From NCBI GenBank assembly GCA_034440615.1, contig JAOTOM010005141.1, positions 248,001-312,000 of the forward strand: a DNA stretch of 64,000 nucleotides. The letters run 5' to 3'. A program made the position numbers and the translations under genes. Origin of the DNA: Ashinkailepas kermadecensis. Taxonomy: Eukaryota; Arthropoda; Thecostraca; Neolepadidae. How positions within the stretch are numbered: position 1 is the first letter of the stretch; the number at the start of each line of letters is the position of its first letter. Below the pieces are notes generated by a model. It worked only from the letters and a program-made list of their open reading frames with translations, had not been told where the DNA came from and did no database searches. Positions 54,720 to 64,000 of the stretch are shown in pieces.

Positions 54720-56462
54720 ATGGACGTGGACGCGCTGCGGGTGGTCGTGCAGCGGTACAACGGGCAGCACCTGCACCAGGCGGCCTGCTACTGGGCCGAC
54801 AAGGCGTTCTCGCTGTCTGGCGGCGCCGCCGAGGACCTGGTGACGCTGGCGCACTGCTACCTGCTCACCAAGCAACCGCAGCGCGCCGTGCAGCTGGTGC
54901 GCCGGTCGGGCCTGCAGCGCACCGATGACCAGTGCCGCTACCTGGCGGCGCGCGGCCTCTACGAGACGCGCGCCTTCCAGGAGGCGCTGGCCGTGCTGCA
55001 GCCGGAGCTGGAGCCGTCGCCGGCCGGCCGCGTGCCACTGCTCGACATCGCCGAGGTGGGCGGCGGCGGCCGCGACGAGCCGGCCCACCTGCTGCTGCTG
55101 AAGGGGCGCGTGCACGAGGCGCTCGACAACCGCCAGGTGGCGGCGCAGTGCTACCGCGCGGCGCTGCTTGCCGACGTGCTCTGCCACGAGGCGTTCGACG
55201 CGCTGGTCGGCCACCAGATGCTGTCGCTGGAGGAGGAGGTGGAGCTGATGGCGGCGCTGCCATTCGACCGGCAGCTGCCGCCGGCCGACGCCGACGCGGT
55301 GCGCCAGCTGTACCAGCTGCAGCTGAAGAAGTACACGGCGCCCGAGGAGACGCCCGCCGCGCTGGTGCCGCCGCCGCTGGCCGACAACTCGGACGTGATC
55401 GTGTGCCGCGCCGAGCAGCTCTACTACAACTGCGACTACACGGCCTGCTTCCGGCTGACGTCGCAGGTGCTGGAGCGCGACCCCGACCACACGCGCTGCC
55501 TGCCCGTGCACATCGTGTGCCTGCTGGAGAAGCGCAAGACGAACGCGCTGTTCCAGTTGGCGCACCGGCTGGTGGACGCATACCCCGAGTCGGCGCTCGC
55601 CTGGTTCGCCGTCGGCTGCTACTACTACTCGGTGGGCAAGATGGACCCGGCGCGCCGCTACCTGAGCAAGGCGACCACACTGGACCCGCTGTTCGGGCCC
55701 GCATGGCTGGCATACGGCCACAGCTTCGCGCTGGAGAACGAGCACGACCAGGCGATCTCGGCGTACTTCCGCGGCTCGCAGCTGATGCGCGGCTGCCACC
55801 TGCCGCTGCTCTACGTCGGCCTCGAGTACGGCCTGACCAACAACGCGCGCCTGGCGCAGCAGTTCTTCGGCCAGGCGCTGGCCATCGCGCCGCGTGACCC
55901 GTTCGTGCTGCACGAGCTCGGCACGATCCTGTTCAACAGCCGCGACTTCGTGGCCGCCCAGCGCCACCTGGCGGAGGCGCTGCGCCAGGTGCAGCAGCAG
56001 TGGCACAGCGTGGCTCCCGACCGCTGGGAGCCGCTGCTCAACAACCTCGGCCACACCTACCGCAAGCTGGGCCACTACGCCGAGGCGCTCGACGCGCACG
56101 AGAAGGCGCTCGTACTCGACCCGAGCAGCGCCTCCACGTACGCCGCCATCGGCTACACGCACGCGCTCATGGAGCAGCCGGGCAAGGCGGTCGACGCGTT
56201 CCACAAGGCACTCAGTCTCAAGCGCGACGATACGTTCAGCACGCAGATGCTGGGCAACGTGCTGGAGCAGCTGCTGAGCAGCCAGGCGACCATGGAGGAG
56301 CCGCTGATGGTGCTGGTGGAGAGTGAGGGCGCGACTCCCGAGCGGCCGGTGCCGCTGACGCCAGTCGCGCCTGACGTCGCCGCAGGGTTCGGCGGCGAAG
56401 TCAGCCTCCGGCTGATGGACTCGGCTGACGACATGAGCCTCGAACTGGACACCGACAAGTAG
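54720..56462 (+). CDS. CDC16: Anaphase-promoting complex subunit 6 (CDC16 homologue)
   Basis: A 580-residue frame with no interruption. The start ATG at 54720 (GATCGCCATGG) gives MDVDALRVVVQRYN. The N-terminal half is helical TPR-like sequence ('KAFSLSGGAAEDLVTLAHCYL'). The second half matches the CDC16 TPR signature: 'WFAVGCYYYSVGKMDPARRY', 'GPAWLAYGHSFALENEHDQA', 'GCHLPLLYVGLEYGLTNNAR', 'APRDPFVLHELGTILFN', 'WEPLLNNLGHTYRKLGHYAE', 'SASTYAAIGYTHALM' and 'DDTFSTQMLGN'. The C-terminus 'SADDMSLELDTD' resembles the acidic tail of animal CDC16. CDC16 is a scaffold TPR subunit of the APC/C ubiquitin ligase. Animal orthologues are ~600-700 residues and usually multi-exon. Here the whole CDS is one very GC-rich exon (strong C/G third-position bias) in AT-rich surroundings. 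It could be a retrocopy that stayed functional or an intron-poor ortholog. Confidence 0.96.
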   Translation: MDVDALRVVVQRYNGQHLHQAACYWADKAFSLSGGAAEDLVTLAHCYLLTKQPQRAVQLVRRSGLQRTDDQCRYLAARGLYETRAFQEALAVLQPELEPSPAGRVPLLDIAEVGGGGRDEPAHLLLLKGRVHEALDNRQVAAQCYRAALLADVLCHEAFDALVGHQMLSLEEEVELMAALPFDRQLPPADADAVRQLYQLQLKKYTAPEETPAALVPPPLADNSDVIVCRAEQLYYNCDYTACFRLTSQVLERDPDHTRCLPVHIVCLLEKRKTNALFQLAHRLVDAYPESALAWFAVGCYYYSVGKMDPARRYLSKATTLDPLFGPAWLAYGHSFALENEHDQAISAYFRGSQLMRGCHLPLLYVGLEYGLTNNARLAQQFFGQALAIAPRDPFVLHELGTILFNSRDFVAAQRHLAEALRQVQQQWHSVAPDRWEPLLNNLGHTYRKLGHYAEALDAHEKALVLDPSSASTYAAIGYTHALMEQPGKAVDAFHKALSLKRDDTFSTQMLGNVLEQLLSSQATMEEPLMVLVESEGATPERPVPLTPVAPDVAAGFGGEVSLRLMDSADDMSLELDTDK

Positions 56463-57505
56463 CCGTGTGTGTGTGTGGTGGGGGGGGGAGTCGGGGCGGA
56501 CGACCTTGTAGCTGGAATCCGCGGCTTGTGGCATGGACGTGCAGTTGTGCATGACCCAGAAGCCGGTGCCATCTGCGCGTGGCGTGTGATTCAGTAGCGG
56601 CTGCGAGTTCAGCCCTGTCGTGTGCTGGTGAAATGTGGGCATGGCAGTGCCCTGGAGGGGAGGACGAGACGTGCGTGGAGTGACATGACATTCCACTAGT
56701 TTGATCGCTGTGTCTTGACGGCACGTGGCATTGAAGATGTTTCGATCGTCATGCTAGTGTCTGCTGCTACTGCACTAAGGTAAGCATTATCGTATTTTCT
56801 GCAATTCCTAGAGGACCTGTGAAGTGTACCCTTTGCTCTGATGTGGAAGCATCGCAGCAATTGGATGATTGTATCCTGTTGAGCGAATGCCCCGTGATTC
56901 GCAATTGGAATTCGCAAGGTTCGCGTTATTTATAATTGCACCATTGTTGCCGACTAGAAATGCGATGTCTGTCATCCTGATGTTTGAGCTGTGGTGTAAT
57001 ATGAACTGTGCGAACTGTCACTGGTTTGTCGACCCCTGTCGGCACCGCAATGAGTCAGGGGGTTCCACCCGCTTCCAAGTAACATACGACCATCACGACC
57101 TTTCTTCTTCGGGACTTTTTTGAGCCGTGCACAGACGTTCTGGTGTCCATCTGTGGGTGACGTATCGCGGACAACAGCCAGAGACGTTCGTGATGTTTGA
57201 CTTCGCTGCACTGGGAAGATACACATCACACACCGCGGAAACTCCGGCGGTGGTGACGTGGCTGGAGGAACGGCATGATGAGTCATTTTCGAGCTTGATC
57301 TATTTAATCTGAGTGAGGTGTCGAAAGGAATGGGACAGAAGGGAAAGGAGTGGACAAGTATACCTTGAGTGCATGCTAAACGTACAGTAACGTGGCACTG
57401 TAGGTGGCTGTTGTCCTTCCAGACCACTCCGCGGAAAACATAATTAAACCTATTGCAACACAGTTGGAAGTTTCGCGTGGAGTGTATGCACGTACGCACA
57501 TACAC
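56463..57505. other. CDC16 3' flank and non-coding stretch
   Basis: No second gene recognised. A (GT)n and G-run tract follows the stop codon at about 56466-56490. Confidence 0.5.
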
Positions 57506-57506
57506 G

Positions 57507-57514
<8 letters not shown>

Positions 57515-57553
<39 letters not shown>

Positions 57554-57612
57554 ATGTATGTATGTATGTATGTATGTATGTATGTATGTATGTATGTATG
57601 TATGTATGTATG

Positions 57613-57671
<59 letters not shown>
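57515..57671. repeat. (TG)n/(TATG)n/(TA)n compound microsatellite
   Basis: Ordered blocks: TA, TG, ~20 ATGT tetramers, then pure TA. Open frames are artefacts. Confidence 0.97.
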
Positions 57672-57673
<2 letters not shown>

Positions 57674-58399
57674 GGCTTCATGTTAGGATTCATTTTGCTT
57701 CAGGAAGCCTTGCTCATATTCGGTAGTGCACATGCATAGCAGCAGGCATCAAACATCTGCCAGAAGGATAGCATGATCGAGCAGTGGGCTGAGAGCATGC
57801 AGCAAACACAAATTAATGTACACAGCAAAATCACATTTTCTCCTGCTCGGCTGTCAACAGCAACCACCCAACCTGTGGTTTACATGACAGTCACGGAGAC
57901 GGTGAGGCATGCCCCACGAGATGGCCGACGCAATGAGGTAGGTTCTGGTTTTGGTGTCGGCACTTCTTTGATTGATATCTGTTGCCAATGATGGCGACGG
58001 TGCACGCTGCACCTCAGAAGCAGAAGGCTGCCCGGGATGACGCACATGTGCGGAGTCGTTAGCCCCTAAAATTCCATCTCGTCCACGATAAGTTCACATT
58101 TACTGTTTGGTACATTTTTCATCAAGGCTGCCTGGTGTAGACAGCAATGAATGACGCGAGGTGAATGGACGCTGATGCAGGAAGAAGCGTTCGCAAGGAG
58201 TGATGGTACACAGTAAACCCTACACATAATTAATAGGACTAGAGTGCAACAGATGAAAACCCGGACATTTAGAACTACTGAAAGGTGTTCGCACGCCTTC
58301 GAACTTTGCGATTTTGCGGTCGAAAATGGTATATTCGAGCTGGCGCACAAAATGCGCTGAATGTTACCTGGAAATCCATGATCCGGGAAAAAGTAAAAA
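57672..58399. other. Non-coding stretch
   Basis: Nothing recognised. Confidence 0.5.
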
Positions 58400-58860
58400 A
58401 TGTATAGCCTAGTAAGGCACTAAGGCAGGCGGATCATTCAGGAGGTCAAGGTACTAGTTAGCTGGAAGGGCACTCGGCGAAGAACTGGGCACTACGTAGG
58501 ACAGTTCAATGAGGACAATCCACTTAGTAGGACAAGGCACTAATGAGAGCGAACACACTTGGGACAGGTCAATAAGTAGTGTAGAGCATTATAAGGACGG
58601 CACTCAAGAGGGTGGAATACTCAGAAGAGCGGGACACTAAAGGGAGTAGGGCACTAAGGTGAGCAGGGCATTCTGGAGGACAGGGCAGTAATTAGGGCAA
58701 AACATTCGGAGAAGGAGGACAAGCACCCATAAGATAAAGGTAGGGCAGTTATTGGGACAGGGCTCTAAGAAGGACAGTGCACCAAGTTGGGCTGAGACAG
58801 GGTAGCAAGCAGGGCACGGCATCCACAGAGAAGGGGACTTAGGAGAGCGCTGCAGAGGAC
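58400..58860. repeat. Degenerate short repeats rich in GGGCACTAAGG
   Basis: A loose series of AGGACAGGGCACTAAG-like words at irregular spacing, probably an old minisatellite leading into the ordered array that follows. Confidence 0.6.
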
Positions 58861-59560
58861 AGCAACACTAAACCATACGAGAGCAATGACCTGGCAACAA
58901 CACTAAACCATACGAGAGCAATGGCCTGGCAGCAACACTAAACCATACGAGAGCAATGACCTGGCAGCAACACTAAACCATACGAGAGCAATGGCCTGGC
59001 AGCAACACTAAACCATACGAGAGCAATGACCTGGCAGCAACACTAAACCATACGAGAGCAATGGCCTGGCAGCAGCACTAAGCCATACGGGAGTAATGAC
59101 CTGGCAGCAGCACTAAGCCATACGGGAGTAATGGCCTGGCAGCAACACTAAACCATACGGGAGCAATGACCTGGCAGCAACACTAAACCATACGAGAGTA
59201 ATGACCTGGCAGCAGCACTAAGCCATACGGGAGTAATGACATGGCAGCAACACTATACAATACGAGAGCAATGGCCTGGCAGCAGCACTGAGCCATACGA
59301 GAGTAATGACCTGGCAGCAGCACTAAGCCATACGGGAGTAATGACATGGCAGCAACACTGAGCCATACGGGAGTAATGACCTGGCAGCAACACTAAGCCA
59401 TACGGGAGTAATGACCTGGCAGCAACACTAAACCATACGGGAGCAATGACCTGGCAGCAGCACTGAGCCATACGGGAGCAATGACCTGGCAGCAGCACTA
59501 AGCCATACGGGAGCAAAGACCTGGCAGCGGTACTAAGCCATACGGGAGTAATGACCTGAC
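58861..59560. repeat. 35-bp minisatellite
   Basis: About 20 units of CAGCAACACTAAACCATACG + AGAGCAATGACCTGG. The array changes gradually from A-rich variants (CTAAACC, ACGAGAG) to CTAAGCC/ACGGGAG variants along its length. Confidence 0.97.
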
Positions 59561-60162
59561 AAAGGCACTACAACTGCATGACAAGGCACTAGCAAACAAA
59601 TAAAGCATGTGCTGCACAGTGGACAGCACTATCCGAGGGCTGGGCATCACCACCCGAGGGCTTGACGGGGCTAGTGATGCCCAATTTATATTAAAAATAT
59701 GCCCAGCTGGAAGGAGGCTATCCGGCTATGTGGTATTTCCTATATTTGTGTTAATTGGTGACACCGACCTCCACTATACTCTCTCAGTTCTCGCGTTCCC
59801 AGTTAAGAATTTGGAGAAAACAAACTGAAAAAACGTTCATTCCCATCGAAAACGAGCAAAATGCTGATTTATCAGTTCGCATGTCGTTCAACTTGTTTCG
59901 TCAGATCTTTGCTCTCTCAGTAATGCAAACTACTAAAACTTGACAATGGTGCACCGATGTATTGCACCTCACAACACTTTCAACTCAGCCAGTTCCGTGA
60001 CAGTCACAGCATGACGTGTATCGACAGCAAACGCACCAACTCGAGCACGTCGCAACACTGCGCTGTAAACAGACGACATGTCCGGGCGAACAGTTTATAA
60101 TCCACAAGTCTCGACCACAACCTGTGGCACGCGATGTTTGCTGCCAATGGACGACAGCTGTC
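59561..60162. other. Non-coding spacer between minisatellites
   Basis: No gene recognised. Confidence 0.5.
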
Positions 60163-61195
60163 GCCGGTACAGCACAGAACCGAGGCAGATGTGCCACACC
60201 GTTGCCGGTACAGCACAGAACCGAGGCAGATGTGCCATACCGTTGCCGGTACAGCACAGAACCGAGGCAGATGTGCCACACCGTTGCCGGTACAGCACGG
60301 AACCGAGGAAGATGTGCCGCACCGTTGCCGGTACAGCACAGAACCGAGGCAGATGTGCCACACCGTTGCCGGTACAGCACAGAACCGAGGCAGATGTGCC
60401 ACACCGTTGCCGGTACAGCACAGAACCGAGGCAGATGTACCACACCGTTGCCGGTACAGCACAGAACCGAAGCAGATGTGCCGCACCGTTGCCGGTACAG
60501 CACAGAACCGAGGAAGATGTGCCACACCGTTGCCGGTACAGCACAGAACCGAGGCGGATGTGCCGCACCGTTGCCGGTACAGCACAGAACCGAGGAAGAT
60601 GTGCCGCACCGTTGCCGGTACAGCACAGAACCGAGGCAGATGTGCCATACCGTTGCCGGTACAGCACAGAACCGAGGCAGATGTGCCACACCGTTGCCGG
60701 TACAGCACGGAACCGAGGAAGATGTGCCGCACCGTTGCCGGTACAGCACAGAACCGAGGCAGATGTGCCACACCGTTGCCGGTACAGCACAGAACCGAGG
60801 CAGATGTGCCACACCGTTGCCGGTACAGCACAGAACCGAGGCAGATGTACCACACCGTTGCCGGTACAGCACAGAACCGAAGCAGATGTGCCGCACCGTT
60901 GCCGGTACAGCACAGAACCGAGGAAGATGTGCCACACCGTTGCCGGTACAGCACAGAACCGAGGCGGATGTGCCGCACCGTTGCCGGTACAGCACAGAAC
61001 CGAGGAAGATGTGCCGCACCGTTGCCGGTACAGCACAGAACCGAGGCAGATGTGCCACACCGTTGCCGGTACAGCACAGAACCGAGGCAGATGTGCCACA
61101 CCGTTGCCGGTTCAGCACAGAACCGAGGCAGATGTGCCACACCGTTGCCGGTACAGCACAGAACCGAGGCAGATGTGCCACACCGTTGCACTTTG
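60163..61195. repeat. 41-bp minisatellite with 410-bp higher-order repeat
   Basis: About 25 units containing GCCGGTACAGCACAGAACCG and AGATGTGCCACACCGTT. Ten-unit blocks starting near 60232 and 60642 appear identical by eye, including variant order. Very long open frames on both strands result from the unit lacking stops and are not taken as genes. Confidence 0.97.
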
Positions 61196-61266
61196 GCAGT
61201 TGCGCGGCCCCATTTCACTTCACTTGACTGCGATACCGCAGTCGTCGGGCAAACCTCTGGTGGACG

Positions 61267-61375
61267 ACAGACTTCCGCCGGGGTGACCACACCTTGACGT
61301 CACCCCGGACTGTGACGTCACACCTTGACGTCACACCTTGACAGACTGCCGCCGGGGTGACCACACCTTGACGCA
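61267..61375. repeat. Short duplication with TGACGTCA words
   Basis: GCCGGGGTGACCACACCTTG occurs twice (about 61276 and 61351). Three TGACGTCA palindromes lie between (CRE-like). Confidence 0.85.
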
Positions 61376-61665
61376 TAGATGGGCCTGTGGCACATCAACA
61401 TTTGCATGGCATGCACCCAGGGGTGCAGTTCCCCATTCTTTTAGTGGGACCTGGGCCACACCAGCTTTGCCTTGGCCCCACAAACTTCTTACTCCATTAA
61501 CATGGGATCCGATGAGGTGGGCCCCACAAGCAAATTGGCAGCACTCACATTTCATCCATGCATTGACATGAATGAAATAATTTGACCAATACAAATTATT
61601 GGTCAACCAAGAATTGACCGACAATTTTCCAACTTCTCCACGTTCGCACACCTTCCAATGCGCGC
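61376..61665. other. Non-coding stretch
   Basis: It contains an inverted pair at about 61578-61606 (TTGACCAATA / TATTGGTCAA). Confidence 0.5.
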
Positions 61666-62388
61666 TTGGTGGGCCGATGCCGTCGGCGAACATTGCGAAC
61701 ACACGAGTGCTGTCCACTCGGTATACACCGACAAGGCGTGAGCTCACAATCGGCAGGTTCGGAAGCGGGCGGTCACCAGCGAGCACGTGACGGTAGCAAC
61801 GCTACACAACACTACACCCGGCAGCCTGTCTCTGCGTGTGACGGTAGTAATGCTACACAACACTACACGCAGCAGCCTGTCTCTGCCTGTGACGGTAGCA
61901 ACGCTACACAACACTACACCCGGCAGGCTGTCTCTGCGTGTGACGGTAGTAATGCTACACAACACTACACGCAGCAGCCTGTCTCTGCCTGTGACGGTAG
62001 CAACGCTACACAACACTACTCCCGGCAGCCTGTCTCTGCGTGTGACGGTAGTAATGCTACACAACACTACACGCAGCAGCCTGTCTCTGTCTGTGACGGC
62101 AGTGACGCTACACAACACTTCACGTGGCAGGCTACGCATTCTATCCCTGCACGCGACAGTAGTGCCGCCGGACAACACTGTTCGCAGCACCACCGCACAA
62201 GTACACCATCGATTGGCGTCCGAAAAAAGTTTGCGACACAAAACATGACCTCTACTGTGAGGGACATTGACGCTCATCCCTCAATCCTCTCGGAAGCAAT
62301 CTTATCCGCTGCAGCTGCGACATCTTCTGCTAGAAATTACAAGTGCACGTGCAACTTTAGTTCCACGGAGTGCTTAGGAGTACACTGA
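61666..62388 (+). other. Open frame across a 51-bp minisatellite, uncertain gene
   Basis: A 51-bp repeat (61787-62110, about six full units) translates to a 17-residue repeat 'SACDGSNATQHYTRQPV'. TRQ and TQQ versions alternate, so the true block is 102 bp. Each unit carries an Asn-Ala-Thr sequon. The frame stays open into a C-terminal part with 'CTCNFSSTECLGV'. Because 51 is a multiple of three, other frames are also open. Without a start, signal peptide or homology I treat it as a satellite with only possible coding use. Confidence 0.35.
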
Positions 62389-63139
62389 AATGTTAATTTC
62401 GGTTAGCTTAATGATAATGCCAGCATAACTCTATCAGAACTTGCACAAGTACCGTATAGTACGTCATATCAGACAACACCGGCTGTAGCTCGTAAGTGTC
62501 CCTTCAGAGGAGATAATTTTTTGTCGTCGGAAAGTTTGCGAGGACATTCGACCAGTGACAATTACCGCGAATCAAATCTCGAGAGCTTAAGCGGATGACA
62601 ATCACCGACATGAGTTTCGCTCATACCAACTGATGAAATACAAATAGCAAGTTTTCAGAAGGATGCGAGACGAGAATCATGAACCATGGTTATTTGTTAT
62701 TACAAACTTAGAAACTGGTCAACTGTAAGCTTCGTTCCCAGATGATTTCAGATCACTACAATACTTATGTCAGGAATAATTAGCACGCATGGGCTGAGAG
62801 ATCTGACACTGGAGATCGGCGAAGTCACTCACAGGGCAAACGCCTCAATGAGACAAGCACGCAACGATATCATCTCTGGCAAAAACAATGAACACCAAAC
62901 ATCGTACACATATTAAGAGCAGTGAAAACATTAATTCATATGGGATACAGGTAGTGTGACGAAGACCGTACACGGTTAACTAGTTGAAAAACGATCGCAT
63001 GGATCGTGAAGCCAAAGATAATGAAACCATTGGAGTTAGAGCTGTCAGTGCAATGAAAGAAGGTTCATGGCCTGATTTAAATCAGTCTAACTATCCCGCA
63101 CCGACGAAGCCAGGCACATCCAAATTCAACCCGGCCCAA
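62389..63139. other. Non-coding stretch
   Basis: Nothing recognised. Confidence 0.5.
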
Positions 63140-63310
63140 ATTAATCCTGCCTGGCACGACCTAATCCTGCCTGGCTCAACCTAATGCTGCCCGGTCTAAA
63201 CTAATCCTGCCTGGCACGACCTAATCCTGCCTGGCACGACCTAATCCTGCCTGGCACGACCTAATCCTGCCTGGCGTAACCTAATCCTGTTGGTCCAACC
63301 TAATCCTGCA
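63140..63310. repeat. 20-bp minisatellite
   Basis: About eight units of CTAATCCTGCCTGGCACGAC with substitutions. Confidence 0.93.
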
Positions 63311-63780
63311 TATTTACAATATCTGCAGCATAGTCCACGCCTGTTCGGTCTAACTGGACCCAAACTCATGTAGTGCGAGGTAATTTGATCCCTGTATTAG
63401 TATTGTGATTTCATGGTATACAAACGTGCCATATATTTTTGGTCCGGATTTTAGTCCTCAGCCGATTTTAAGCATATGCTTTGATTATGTCGATCTTTGC
63501 TCCGACAACATTTATGCACGTAACGATTATGTATTCGACGTACCTTTAAGCACCAAATTAATACCAACAACACTTATGTTTGTGCCACTTTCTGCCATTT
63601 AAGACTTTGTAATTTGGCGATCTTTATAGCCGTTGATGATTATATTTCGTTCGAAGTTCTCATCACGTGTGATGTTTCGACATTTCGATCTTTATCCCGT
63701 GCGATCTTCTAGCATGTAGCTTTTCGTTCACTATTATTGTGTTACAGGGTTACATATACAAGTAGATACATGCATACATC
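63311..63780. other. Non-coding stretch
   Basis: Nothing recognised. Confidence 0.5.
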
Positions 63781-63971
<191 letters not shown>

Positions 63972-64000
63972 ATACACTCTCATCTCATATGTGTTGTCCT

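Noticed and set aside
54615..56696. 693-codon open frame on the minus strand
   Set aside because: Antisense shadow of the GC-rich CDC16 exon; lack of stops is due to base composition. The plus-strand frame has clear CDC16 homology.
60004..61297. Open frames of ~330-430 codons on both strands
   Set aside because: All derive from the 41-bp minisatellite, whose unit lacks stop codons; length not divisible by three makes the same peptide appear in several frames.

Overview
This window looks like a metazoan nuclear genome, most probably arthropod. The evidence is GT/AG introns, tRNA-derived SINEs, long AT microsatellites, scattered TTAGG-like motifs, and transposon families common in arthropod genomes (Tigger/pogo, hAT, ISL2EU, Penelope, an RNase H-bearing non-LTR retrotransposon). 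The phylum cannot be fixed from the sequence alone; chelicerate or crustacean is only my guess. The window is mostly a transposon and satellite graveyard. The one convincing host gene is at 54.7-56.5 kb: a GC-rich, intronless-CDS homologue of CDC16/APC6, a TPR subunit of the anaphase-promoting complex.

Layout. 0-3.5 kb: part of a decayed DDE-like transposase, a (TA/TACA)n microsatellite and a Tigger/pogo transposase. 3.5-10.9 kb: mostly non-coding, with a Penelope GIY-YIG fragment, a tRNA-derived SINE and the C-terminal half of a hAT-like transposase. 10.9-14.1 kb: a 3.1-kb hAT element with inverted termini and an 8-bp target duplication. 14.4-20.6 kb: a decayed transposase gene split by a 4.36-kb element that has ~590-bp inverted repeats and its own 8-bp target duplication. 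20.8-23.0 kb: a Crypton-like tyrosine recombinase gene. 23.1-28.1 kb: a 5.0-kb ISL2EU element with a SAP/SWIM/YqaJ nuclease and a THAP-DDE transposase, arranged tail to tail. 29.0-30.8 kb: a 47-bp minisatellite. 31-32.4 kb: a SINE and a hAT-like N-terminal fragment. 33-34.3 kb: degenerate tandem repeats. 35.1-42.9 kb: an array of ~144-bp repeats split by a 6.3-kb retrotransposon; the same array recurs inverted at 51.2-52.1 kb. 44.3-48.5 kb: a short hAT MITE beside a large transposase with a C-terminal Ulp1-type protease. 49-64 kb: microsatellites, the CDC16 gene, and minisatellites of 35, 41, 51 and 20 bp.

The mobile elements interact mainly by nesting. One element inserted into another's transposase gene at a site that can be rejoined in frame. 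The retrotransposon sits inside a satellite unit. The ISL2EU copy lies just upstream of the recombinase gene. Several transposase ORFs are broken by what looks like one extra A in a coding-strand A-run, which raises either an assembly-error or a slippage explanation. Coordinates of splice sites and element ends were counted by eye and may be off by a base.
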